Assembly (NCBI GenBank): GCA_902492825.1
Contig: CABUMZ010000057.1
Location: 1 to 11,612 of the forward strand
Source: an uncultured Collinsella sp.
GTDB taxonomy: Bacteria; Actinomycetota; Coriobacteriia; Coriobacteriales; Coriobacteriaceae
DNA: 11,612 nucleotides
Direction: 5' to 3'
Shown: positions 1-6,194 of the stretch, piece after piece
How positions within the stretch are numbered: the stretch's first letter is position 1
How the letters are laid out: every line of letters begins with the position of its first letter
Notes under the pieces: generated by a model
Database searches by the model: none
What the model saw: only the letters and a program-made list of their open reading frames with translations
What the model was told of the DNA's origin: nothing
Position numbers and translations under genes: made by a program

Positions 1-8
1 GGGCTCCC

Positions 9-962
9 ATGGAACCTAAGCAGTACTACATCGGCATCGACGTCGGCGGCACCTCGGTTAAGGAGGGCCTGTTCGACGAGGACGGCAACCTGCTTGCCAA
101 GGCCAGCGTGCCCACGCCTCCCATCGTTGACGCTGCGGGCTTTGCCGCGGTGACCGAGGCTATCGACCAGGTGGTCGCCAAGGCGCAGATTCCGCGTGCC
201 TTTGTGGCGGGCATTGGCCTGGCCGTTCCGTGCCCCATCCCGGCATCGGGCGATGCCAAGGTCAAGGCCAACATTGCCATTAACCTGCCCGAGCTGAGGA
301 TCGCCATTCAAAAGCACTGCCCCGACGCGGTCGTTAAGTACGAGAACGATGCCAACGCCGCTGCCATGGGCGAGGCCTGGCTCGGTTCTGCCAAGGGCGT
401 GCAGAACGTCGTGATGGTCACCATCGGTACCGGCGTGGGCGGCGGCGTAATCGTCAACGGCGACGTGGTATCGGGCGTTGTGGGTGCTGGCGGTGAGATT
501 GGCCACATGTGCCTGAACCCGGCTGAGGAGCGCACCTGCGGCTGTGGCGGCCATGGCCATCTGGAGCAGTATTCCAGCGCCACTGGCGTGGTGAGCAACT
601 ACCTTGCTGAGTGCAAGAAGGCGGGCGTCGAGCCCATCGAGCTCACCGGGCCTTCTGATTCCAAGGACGTGTTCCAGGCCTGCCGCGAGGGTGACAAGCT
701 CGCGCTGGCAGCTGCCGATACCATGGCCGACTATCTCGGCCGTGCCCTGGCGCTTATTGCTAACGTGGTTGACCCCGAGATGTTCCTGATCGGTGGCGGC
801 GCGTCCGCTTCGGCCGATGTCTACCTCGACAAGGTCCGCGAGCACTTCCAGCGCTACGCGCTTTCCGCCTCGCGCGAGACGCCCATCAAGGTCGCTTCGC
901 TCGGCAACGACGCCGGCATCATCGGCGCCGCCTACGTAGCCCTGCGCGCCGCCGGTAAATAG
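9..962 (+). CDS. ROK-family sugar kinase (glucokinase-like)
   Basis: This 317-residue protein has the length and motif order of ROK sugar kinases, cytoplasmic enzymes that phosphorylate glucose or related hexoses with ATP. Visible motifs are the N-terminal phosphate loop DVGGTSVK (11-18), the sugar-binding and catalytic segment ENDANAA (112-118, catalytic Asp114), the second phosphate loop GTGVGGG (140-146), and the ROK signature with E163, H166 and the zinc-binding cluster at 177-186. That cluster reads CGCGGHGHLE, so the last zinc-ligand Cys of the usual CxCGxxGCxE is His184. A C-terminal GGG adenosine-binding segment lies at 262-264. The ATG at 9 is the first in frame, but only 8 bases precede it, so no ribosome binding site can be judged. 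Glucokinase is the most likely activity; fructo-, manno- or N-acetylhexosamine kinases of the same family cannot be excluded. Confidence 0.9.
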   Translation: MEPKQYYIGIDVGGTSVKEGLFDEDGNLLAKASVPTPPIVDAAGFAAVTEAIDQVVAKAQIPRAFVAGIGLAVPCPIPASGDAKVKANIAINLPELRIAIQKHCPDAVVKYENDANAAAMGEAWLGSAKGVQNVVMVTIGTGVGGGVIVNGDVVSGVVGAGGEIGHMCLNPAEERTCGCGGHGHLEQYSSATGVVSNYLAECKKAGVEPIELTGPSDSKDVFQACREGDKLALAAADTMADYLGRALALIANVVDPEMFLIGGGASASADVYLDKVREHFQRYALSASRETPIKVASLGNDAGIIGAAYVALRAAGK

Positions 963-963
963 C

Positions 964-1016
964 TGGTGCAAGGGGGTCAGGTTACTTTGCACCAACACGG
1001 TGCAAAAGGGACAGTC
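964..1016. repeat. REP-like palindromic element A
   Basis: Just after the ROK kinase stop, GGTGCAA (964-970) is followed by a perfect 8-bp hairpin, TTTGCACC (986-993) with GGTGCAAA (999-1006), loop AACAC. A conserved-looking tail AGGGACAGTC follows (1007-1016). No T-run follows on the plus strand, so it is not a classic terminator. The 18 bases at 999-1016 match 14 of 18 bases at 11400-11417, inside another palindrome at the far end of the window. This suggests a dispersed extragenic repeat family. Whether such repeats depend on a RAYT transposase elsewhere in the genome is inference. Confidence 0.5.
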
Positions 1017-1116
1017 TTGGCCCCCATGCCTGCCCCAAAATATGCCGTGACCCTTCCGTCTGCGAAGGCTCGGCATCGGCGTGCTACCATAGCTACGTCC
1101 AAGTACACATATCAAG

Positions 1117-1123
1117 TGGAGGA
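1117..1123 (+). promoter_or_regulatory. Ribosome binding site of ppaC
   Basis: TGGAGGA lies 5 bases before the ATG at 1129 and fixes that start. A TACCAT at 1085-1090 could be a -10 element, but no matching -35 element is visible. Confidence 0.7.
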
Positions 1124-1128
1124 TATCC

Positions 1129-2052
1129 ATGGCAAACGTTCTTGTCTTTGGTCACCAGAACCCCGATAACGACGCCATCATGAGCGCCGTCGTCCTGTCC
1201 CAGCTGCTCAACCAGGTTGAGTATGCCGGCAACACCTACGAGGCCTGCGCCCTTGGTCAGCTTCCGGCCGAGTCCGCCAAGCTGCTCGCCGACGCCGGCA
1301 TCGCCGAGCCCCGCGTGATCGAGTCCGTCGAGGCCGGTCAGCTCGTCGTCCTCACCGACCACAACGAGTCTGCCCAGTCCGTCGCCGGCCTTAAGGACGC
1401 CACGGTCTTTGGCGTTGTCGATCATCACCGCATCGGCGACTTCGAGACCGCCGGCCCGCTGCACTACATCTGCCTGCCCTGGGGCTCCAGCTGCACCATC
1501 GTCACCAAGCTCGCCGGCGTGCTCGGCGTTGAGCTTTCCGACGTCCAGGCTAAGCTGCTGCTCTCGGCCATGATGACCGACACGCTCATGCTCAAGAGCC
1601 CCACCACCACCGATGTCGACCGCGCCGTCGCCGCCAAGCTCGGCGAGCAGGTGGGCGTCGACCCGGTCAAGTTTGGCATGGAGGTCTTCCTCACCCGTCC
1701 GTCCGGCTCCTTTACCGCTGCCGAGATGGTCGGCAACGACATCAAGATGTTCGAGCCCGCCGGCAAGAAGCTGCTCATCGGCCAGTACGAGACTGTCGAC
1801 AAGACCCGCGCACTCGGCATGATCGACGAGATTCGCGAGGCCATGCGCGCCTACGCTGCCGAGAAGGGCGCTGACGGCATTGTCCTGTGCATCACCGACA
1901 TCATGGAGGAGGGCTCGCAGGTCCTGCTCGAGGGCGAGACCGAGGCCGCTCAGAAGGGCCTGGGCATTGCCGACGAGCACGACGGCGTCTGGATGCCGGG
2001 CGTCCTCTCCCGTAAGAAGCAGGTCGCTGCCCCCATCATGGCCGCCTGCTAG
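1129..2052 (+). CDS. ppaC: Manganese-dependent inorganic pyrophosphatase (family II, DHH)
   Basis: The 307-residue product is a family II inorganic pyrophosphatase. It hydrolyses pyrophosphate to phosphate in the cytoplasm and so pulls forward biosynthetic reactions that release PPi. The DHH-superfamily metal ligands are all visible: H9, D13 and D15 in GHQNPDND; D77 in the VLTDHNE segment; the DHH triad D98-H99-H100 (VVDHHR); and D151 in MMTDT. The C-terminal DHHA2 domain carries the substrate-binding motif SRKKQ (294-298). Length matches the compact form, about 305-310 residues, without the CBS/DRTGG insert of regulated homologues, so nucleotide control is not expected. It starts at ATG 1129 behind a good ribosome binding site and is monocistronic: 166 bases separate it from the kinase and a strong terminator follows directly. 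Confidence 0.97.
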   Translation: MANVLVFGHQNPDNDAIMSAVVLSQLLNQVEYAGNTYEACALGQLPAESAKLLADAGIAEPRVIESVEAGQLVVLTDHNESAQSVAGLKDATVFGVVDHHRIGDFETAGPLHYICLPWGSSCTIVTKLAGVLGVELSDVQAKLLLSAMMTDTLMLKSPTTTDVDRAVAAKLGEQVGVDPVKFGMEVFLTRPSGSFTAAEMVGNDIKMFEPAGKKLLIGQYETVDKTRALGMIDEIREAMRAYAAEKGADGIVLCITDIMEEGSQVLLEGETEAAQKGLGIADEHDGVWMPGVLSRKKQVAAPIMAAC

Positions 2053-2072
2053 GTTTAGTTCACTAAACGCCA

Positions 2073-2111
2073 CGACCGGATCGCGGACGCCCCGCGCTCC
2101 GGTCGTTTTTT
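2073..2111 (+). terminator. Intrinsic terminator of ppaC
   Basis: CGACCGGA (2073-2080) pairs with TCCGGTCG (2098-2105). An inner stem CGCGG (2082-2086) pairs with CCGCG (2092-2096) around loop ACGCC. Six T residues follow (2106-2111). It lies 20 bases past the ppaC stop. Confidence 0.93.
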
Positions 2112-2177
2112 GTGCATGGCGCCGCGTCGTCTCTTGGACAGGCGTGCCCGTGCCGTTGGGCAAATAATGTTCAACCT

Positions 2178-2250
2178 GTGGTTCCGCTTTTCGGCCACGC
2201 CTGCGTGCTTGTCGTGCAGGGTAGGCTAGATGCAAGCGTAATACGTTAGA
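2178..2250 (+). ncRNA. Candidate structured leader RNA of nhaA (possible cation riboswitch)
   Basis: Upstream of nhaA the RNA can fold into an ordered series. Hairpin 1 is GTGG (2178-2181) with CCAC (2195-2198), stacked on CCG (2184-2186) with CGG (2192-2194), loop CTTTT. Hairpin 2 is CCTGC (2200-2204) with GCAGG (2216-2220). Its 11-nt loop holds GCTTG (2207-2211), which is perfectly complementary to CAAGC (2233-2237) and would form a pseudoknot. A terminator hairpin follows at 2251-2286. This aptamer-plus-expression-platform layout before an antiporter gene resembles a riboswitch. Cation-responsive classes (DUF1646/Na+-I and nhaA-I/nhaA-II) are known upstream of such genes. I cannot assign it to any class by eye, and no clear promoter was identified. 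Confidence 0.4.
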
Positions 2251-2286
2251 GCGCGGCGCCGCCACTTGGGCGGGCCGTGCTTTTTT
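2251..2286 (+). terminator. Terminator/attenuator in the nhaA leader
   Basis: Positions 2251-2263 pair with 2269-2280: 12 pairs including one G-T wobble, with G2258 bulged, around loop ACTTG. Six T residues follow (2281-2286). It stands 33 bases before the nhaA ATG and well after the separate ppaC terminator at 2073-2111. It therefore most likely acts on transcripts entering nhaA, as a premature terminator. Confidence 0.75.
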
Positions 2287-2289
2287 AAG

Positions 2290-2313
2290 ACGGGAGCCTT
2301 CCCGTGAAAGGAG
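2290..2313 (+). promoter_or_regulatory. nhaA ribosome binding site next to a small hairpin
   Basis: ACGGGA (2290-2295) pairs with TCCCGT (2300-2305) around GCCT. It abuts the Shine-Dalgarno GAAAGGAG (2306-2313), which lies 6 bases before ATG 2320. The hairpin leaves the site exposed but could stack against it; a regulatory role is inference. Confidence 0.6.
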
Positions 2314-2319
2314 CCGCCC

Positions 2320-3678
2320 ATGGCAGCACCCGAGCAGCTGTTCAACGTCCGTGAGCGCAAGCGTTTTGAGCGTCACGACATCTGGGAGCGCATCGCCGAG
2401 AACGGCACGATTTCCGCCGCCGTCATGGTCTTCGCCGCCATCGCCGCCGTCATTTGCGCCAATACCGATGCCTACGAGGCCATCCATCACTTTTTGGAGA
2501 CCCCGCTGTATGTGGGTCTGGGCAACCTTACGGCCGGTCTCACCGTTGAGCTTTTCGTCAACGACTTTCTCATGGCGATTTTCTTTTTGTTGGTGGGTAT
2601 TGAGCTTAAGTACGAGATGACGGTCGGTGAGCTCAAGAATCCGCGTCAGGCCATGCTTCCCATGCTGGCGGCCGTGGGTGGCGTCGTCGTTCCCGCCTGC
2701 ATTTACCTGATCTTTAACCATGCCGGCGCCCACAACGGTTGGGCCATCCCCATGGCAACCGATATTGCCTTTGCGCTGGGCGTGCTGTCGCTTTTGGGCA
2801 ATCGCGTGCCCAACGGCGTGCGCGTGTTCTTCTCGACGCTCGCCATCGCCGACGACCTCATCTCCATCGCCGCCATCGCCATCTTCTACGGTCAGAGCCC
2901 CAATCCGTTTTGGCTGGGTGCCGCCGCGCTCGTGACCTGCGCGCTCGTGTGGCTCAACAAGACGCAGCATTACCGCCTTGCCCCGTATTCGGTACTGGGT
3001 CTGCTGTTGTGGTTCTGCATGTTCAAGAGCGGCGTACATGCCACACTTGCTGGCGTCATCTTGGCCTTTACCATCCCGGCCAAGTGCGGCGTCAAGCTCG
3101 ATAGCCTTACCGATTGGTTGGGCGAGTGCCTGCCGTTGCTCGATGACCGCTACGATGACGAGGCACACATCCTGGGCCAGCATGACTTTACCGTCTCGAC
3201 CACTAAGGTCGAGCGCGTCATGCACCGCGTCACCCCGCCGCTCATCCGCATGGAGCGTCTGATCTCCACGCCGGTCAACTTTGTGATTCTGCCGATCTTT
3301 GCGTTCGTCAACGCACAGGTTCGCCTGGTGGGCGTGGACATGAGCACGCTGCTCACCGACCCGGTGACGCTCGGCGTGTACTTTGGCATGCTGCTGGGCA
3401 AGCCGATCGGCATCTTTGGCATGACGTTCGCCCTGGTTAAGCTCAAGGTTTGCCAGTTGCCGCGCAACGTCAACTGGCACATGATCGCTGGCGTGGGTAT
3501 TCTGGGCGGCATCGGCTTTACCATGTCGATCCTCATCAGCGGCCTCGCCTTCCCGACGGCCCAGTTTGAGGTTCTGGCTGCCAAGGCCGCCATCCTTGCC
3601 GGTTCGGTCACCGCCGCCGTGCTCGGCATGATCTACATGAGCGTGGTCTGCAAACACCCCGCGCCCAAGGGCGAATAA
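2320..3678 (+). CDS. nhaA: Na+/H+ antiporter NhaA
   Basis: This 452-residue integral membrane protein is an NhaA antiporter, which expels Na+ or Li+ in exchange for protons to control cytoplasmic pH and sodium. Diagnostic segments are VGIELKYE (92-99), the unwound-helix motif MATDIAFALGVL (145-156), the ion-binding pair D178-D179 in LAIADDLISI (equivalent to E. coli D163-D164), and K361 in the GKPIGIF segment, the equivalent of E. coli K300. GILGGIGFTMSI lies near the C terminus. At 452 residues it is longer than E. coli NhaA (388). The extra length is mostly a polar N-terminal extension and a charged loop around 268-310 (LLDDRYDDEAHIL onwards), as in many actinobacterial and Bacteroidetes homologues. 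It appears monocistronic, with a structured leader upstream and a strong inverted repeat downstream. Regulation by premature termination is suggested. Confidence 0.97.
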   Translation: MAAPEQLFNVRERKRFERHDIWERIAENGTISAAVMVFAAIAAVICANTDAYEAIHHFLETPLYVGLGNLTAGLTVELFVNDFLMAIFFLLVGIELKYEMTVGELKNPRQAMLPMLAAVGGVVVPACIYLIFNHAGAHNGWAIPMATDIAFALGVLSLLGNRVPNGVRVFFSTLAIADDLISIAAIAIFYGQSPNPFWLGAAALVTCALVWLNKTQHYRLAPYSVLGLLLWFCMFKSGVHATLAGVILAFTIPAKCGVKLDSLTDWLGECLPLLDDRYDDEAHILGQHDFTVSTTKVERVMHRVTPPLIRMERLISTPVNFVILPIFAFVNAQVRLVGVDMSTLLTDPVTLGVYFGMLLGKPIGIFGMTFALVKLKVCQLPRNVNWHMIAGVGILGGIGFTMSILISGLAFPTAQFEVLAAKAAILAGSVTAAVLGMIYMSVVCKHPAPKGE

Positions 3679-3727
3679 GAGCGTAAAACCGGGGCCGGAC
3701 GTGCCCCCGGATACCCTCGTGTGCAAA

Positions 3728-3763
3728 AAACGCCGTTTGTGAGTACTGTCACAAACGGCGTTT
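3728..3763. terminator. Perfect 15-bp inverted repeat, probable bidirectional terminator
   Basis: AAACGCCGTTTGTGA (3728-3742) is fully complementary to TCACAAACGGCGTTT (3749-3763), loop GTACTG. An A-run precedes (3726-3730) and TTTCATTTT follows, so it could terminate in either direction. An outer GTGCA (3721-3725) also pairs with TGCAC (3771-3775). It lies 50 bases past the nhaA stop. Confidence 0.75.
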
Positions 3764-3966
3764 CATTTTATGCACGAAAAATAATGGACATAATCATGCA
3801 ATCTGTACGTTAACGAGTAATCACTTGACTCCAATTTGGCGACAGCTACCGCTCGGAAAGAAAATTCAGGCGCAAAAACACCGATTTGGGGCCTGAATCG
3901 CTGCTACTAAAAAGGTAACAGTACTCATATTTGCCCTATTTTGCCCACAGCCCCCAATGACTAGGT
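3764..3966. other. AT-rich intergenic stretch without a convincing gene
   Basis: These 203 bases are visibly poorer in GC than the flanks and hold no ORF with coding character. They contain the hairpin at 3864-3898, a sequence at 3915-3927 that repeats in reverse orientation most of 3740-3752, and an imperfect tandem 10-bp repeat ATATTTGCCC/TATTTTGCCC at 3928-3947. I see no promoter that would drive a gene from here. Confidence 0.5.
3864..3898 (-). terminator. Candidate terminator for the small minus-strand gene
   Basis: ATTCAGGC (3864-3871) pairs with GCCTGAAT (3891-3898) across a 19-base loop. Read on the minus strand, the stem is followed by TTTTCTTTCC. It lies about 70 bases after the stop of the minus-strand gene at 3967. 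The large loop makes it a weaker terminator than the others in this window. Confidence 0.5.
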
Positions 3967-4221
3967 TTATTCCACGGTGCCGTAGGCGGCGCCCCAGCCG
4001 TGGGCGGCCAAGGCGGAGTTGAGCTGGTCGCAAAGTGACTGGCGATCGTAGTAGCCGGGCGGCAAAAGGTTGACGATTTCCATGAGGTCGGGCGCCAGGT
4101 CCAAGATCTCGGCCTGTACGATCAGATCCAGGCGGTCGATGGCGTGGCGGTCGTAAAACAGTCCGTCGACCAGGCGCTGCAGGTCGCCGAATTCCTCGGC
4201 CTGGAACGATCCGTACTCCAT
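3967..4221 (-). CDS. Small conserved-looking protein of unknown function
   Basis: The 84-residue product is not one I recognise. It is acidic, soluble and probably mostly helical, with no signal peptide or membrane segment. The first half (around 11-50) is rich in Asp, Glu and Leu, and a better-ordered C-terminal part reads LLPPGYYDRQ (52-61) then DQLNSALAAHGWG (65-77). Evidence that it is real: a near-ideal Shine-Dalgarno AAGGAGG (complement of 4226-4232) sits 4 bases before the ATG, it has its own intergenic flanks, and it is divergent from the aminotransferase with a 149-base gap. A longer ORF on the same strand (3866-4243) in another frame is Arg/Pro-rich and looks like a shadow. A small regulatory or protein-binding role is possible but unsupported. 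Confidence 0.75.
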   Translation of the reverse strand: MEYGSFQAEEFGDLQRLVDGLFYDRHAIDRLDLIVQAEILDLAPDLMEIVNLLPPGYYDRQSLCDQLNSALAAHGWGAAYGTVE

Positions 4222-4323
4222 AGTGCCTCCTTGGGCGCTTCACGCCGGCATGCGCGGCGATTCGTAATTTATTGCGATGGACTTAATCTATCACGGCTTC
4301 ATAACGTTGTGACGGTGGCGGTC

Positions 4324-4329
4324 TATACT
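4324..4329 (+). promoter_or_regulatory. Candidate -10 element for the aspartate aminotransferase
   Basis: TATACT lies about 41 bases before the ATG at 4371, in the AT-richer gap between divergent genes. No good -35 is seen at 17 bases (ATAACG at 4301-4306). The same TATACT hexamer occurs before tatA at 6114-6119. The Shine-Dalgarno GAAAGG (4357-4362) is 8 bases before the start. Confidence 0.4.
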
Positions 4330-4370
4330 TAGAAGAATTGCAACGTACCGCTTCGTGAAAGGTCGCACCC

Positions 4371-5675
4371 ATGCAGACGATCTACCAGAAGATGGAAACC
4401 ACCGAACTCGATGCCGCCATCGAGGCGCTCAAAGCCGAGGTCGCCGAGGTCAAGGCCAAGGGCCTGGCGCTCGACATGGCCCGCGGCAAGCCGTCGCCCT
4501 CCCAGGTGGACATCTCTCGACCCATGCTCGATATCCTCAATGCCGATGCCGACCTGCACGACGGCAACGTCGACTGTTCCAACTACGGCTGCTTTGAGGG
4601 CATTCCCTCGGCACGCAAGCTGGCGGGGGAGTTCCTGGGCTGCCCCGCCGAGCAGACGCTCGTGCTGGGTTCGTCGAGCCTGCTGATCGAGCACGACATC
4701 GCCGGTATGTTCTGGCGCTGCGGCTCGTGCGGCAGCGAGCCCTGGGATGCCTACGAGGCTGCCCACGACGGCAAGAAGGTCAAGTTCCTGTGCCCTGTTC
4801 CCGGCTACGACCGCCACTTTGGCATCACCGCCGATCTGGGTATCGAGAACGTCCCCGTCGCGATGACCGATAACGGCCCCGACATGGACGAGGTCGAGCG
4901 CCTGGTTGCCGCCGACGATTCCATCAAGGGCATCTGGTGCGTGCCCAAGTATTCCAACCCCACGGGCATCACCTTTAGCGAGGACACTGTGCGCCGCCTG
5001 GTTGAGATGCCCACGGCCGCACCCGATTTCCGCATCTTCTGGGACAACGCCTACTGCGTGCACGACCTGTACGACGAGACCGACGAGCTCGCAAACATCT
5101 TTGACCTCGCTCGCGCGGCGGGCACCGAGGACCGCGTGGTGGCATTTGCCTCGACGTCCAAGATCACCTTCCCGGGCGCCGGTATCGGCTTTATCGGTGC
5201 GAGCCCCGCGGTCATCGCCGAGTTCTCCAAGCGCCTGAAGGCCGGCCTCATCAGCGCCGACAAGCTCAACCAGCTGCGTCACGTGCGTTTCCTTCCCACC
5301 ATCGAGGCGGTCAAGGAGCACATGAAAAAGCATGCCGAGTTTCTGCGCCCGCGCTTTGAGGCCGTTGAGCGCAAGCTCACCGAGGGCCTGGGCGAGACGG
5401 GCTGCGCCACCTGGACGCACCCCCGCGGCGGCTACTTTGTAAGCTTCGATGGTCCCGAGGGTTCAGCCCAGAAGGTCGCCGCGCTCTGCGCCGACCTGGG
5501 CGTCAAGCTCACGCCGGCTGGTGCCACCTGGCCTTATGGCAAGGACCCGCGCGACACCAACATCCGCATCGCGCCGAGCTATCCCACGGTCGAGGACCTG
5601 GAGGCCGCGCTCGATGTGCTGGTGCTGGCCGTCAAGCTTGTCGCTGCCGAGCTTGCGCGTGCCGAGCGCGCCTAA
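4371..5675 (+). CDS. PLP-dependent aspartate aminotransferase, AspT type (subgroup Ic)
   Basis: This 434-residue protein is a fold-type I aminotransferase that uses pyridoxal phosphate, probably interconverting aspartate and 2-oxoglutarate with oxaloacetate and glutamate in the cytoplasm. Features include GLALDMARGKPSPSQ (31-45), PVPGYDRHF near 145, the substrate/PLP segment YSNPTG with N196 (194-199), D225 and Y228 in FWDNAYCVHDLY, the Schiff-base lysine K264 in ASTSKITFPG, and the carboxylate-binding Arg399 in NIRIAPS. The pattern fits the aminotransferase family typified by Corynebacterium AspT (Pfam Asp_aminotransf), once annotated as MocR-like or GntR-like aminotransferase; no DNA-binding domain is present. 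A Cys-containing patch, CGSCGSEPW, lies around 117-125. Its start has a ribosome binding site and a nearby -10-like element. The STAS gene follows after 51 bases and may be partly co-transcribed. Confidence 0.9.
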   Translation: MQTIYQKMETTELDAAIEALKAEVAEVKAKGLALDMARGKPSPSQVDISRPMLDILNADADLHDGNVDCSNYGCFEGIPSARKLAGEFLGCPAEQTLVLGSSSLLIEHDIAGMFWRCGSCGSEPWDAYEAAHDGKKVKFLCPVPGYDRHFGITADLGIENVPVAMTDNGPDMDEVERLVAADDSIKGIWCVPKYSNPTGITFSEDTVRRLVEMPTAAPDFRIFWDNAYCVHDLYDETDELANIFDLARAAGTEDRVVAFASTSKITFPGAGIGFIGASPAVIAEFSKRLKAGLISADKLNQLRHVRFLPTIEAVKEHMKKHAEFLRPRFEAVERKLTEGLGETGCATWTHPRGGYFVSFDGPEGSAQKVAALCADLGVKLTPAGATWPYGKDPRDTNIRIAPSYPTVEDLEAALDVLVLAVKLVAAELARAERA

Positions 5676-5726
5676 CGCGCGGCTTCCCGTACTATCCGCA
5701 CTTTCGATACGTAAAGGAGCGTATAC

Positions 5727-6041
5727 ATGGATTTGGGTATTTCCACCAACCCCACGCCAGAGCTCTACACCATTAAGGTGGCCGGCGAGATCGATATCTC
5801 TAACGCCGATAGCTTGCGCAATGCCATCGACCTGGCGCTCGAGCAGCCCACTGAGGCCGTTGAGCTCGATTTTGCCCAGGTGAGCTACATCGATTCGACG
5901 GGCATTGGCGTGCTCGTGGGCGCCGCACACCACGCGGTCGACCACGGCAAGCGCTTTAGCTGCACCAATGTGCAGCCCCCGGTGATGCGCGTGGTTCAGC
6001 TGTTGGGTGTCGACCAAGAGATTTCGATCACCGCTGCATAA
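5727..6041 (+). CDS. STAS-domain protein, anti-sigma factor antagonist type
   Basis: The 104-residue protein is a single STAS domain like SpoIIAA and RsbV. These bind an anti-sigma kinase and free a sigma factor when unphosphorylated. It shows the central GEIDISNADSLRNAI segment (20-34) and the phospho-acceptor loop YIDSTGIGVLVG (54-65), in which Ser57 aligns with the regulatory serine of SpoIIAA-type proteins. Length is normal for the family. The Shine-Dalgarno AAAGGAG (5713-5719) stands 7 bases before ATG 5727. No SpoIIAB/RsbW kinase, PP2C phosphatase or sigma factor is adjacent, so its partners must be elsewhere, or it serves another STAS role. Confidence 0.9.
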   Translation: MDLGISTNPTPELYTIKVAGEIDISNADSLRNAIDLALEQPTEAVELDFAQVSYIDSTGIGVLVGAAHHAVDHGKRFSCTNVQPPVMRVVQLLGVDQEISITAA

Positions 6042-6085
6042 TCTTTGCCCCCAAAAGGGCGTGCCGTTTGGCATATGTTTGTGAT

Positions 6086-6119
6086 GCGCTCGGACGTTTT
6101 GGCGTCCGGGCGCTATACT
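6086..6119 (+). promoter_or_regulatory. Hairpin abutting a candidate -10 element of the tat-hyp-top operon
   Basis: GCGCTCGGACG (6086-6096) pairs with CGTCCGGGCGC (6103-6113), 11 positions with one T-G wobble, loop TTTTGG. TATACT follows at once (6114-6119) and looks like a -10 element about 75 bases before the tatA start. With no T-run the hairpin is unlikely to be a terminator. As an inverted repeat across the spacer and -35 region it could be an operator, which is inference. Confidence 0.4.
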
Positions 6120-6194
6120 TGACCGAATGAATAGACGAGTTCCGGCCGAATGGCGCGGTGCGGGCTCGACTCACATCGAGCCTTGGAGGTATGT

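Noticed and set aside
966..1169. Short plus-strand open frame between the ROK kinase and ppaC
   Set aside because: It overlaps the REP-like hairpin and the ppaC start, has no ribosome binding site and no protein-like composition.
1093..3726. Very long minus-strand open frame (877 codons) antisense to ppaC and nhaA
   Set aside because: It is a GC-rich shadow, full of Asp/His/Gly/Arg runs with no domain, and it spans two strongly supported plus-strand genes and a terminator.
4329..5420. Minus-strand open frame (363 codons) antisense to the aminotransferase
   Set aside because: It has no recognisable domain and no ribosome binding site; the plus strand holds all the catalytic residues of an aminotransferase.
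5661..5683. Hairpin at the aminotransferase stop codon as a terminator
   Set aside because: The stem is only GCGCG with CGCGC around the stop, with no T-run, so it is not convincing in GC-rich DNA.
6150..6194. Upstream in-frame ATG as the start of tatA
   Set aside because: It would add 15 residues that disrupt the standard Tat N terminus, and it lacks a Shine-Dalgarno. GTG 6195 has GGAGGT just before it and gives the canonical MFGIG opening.
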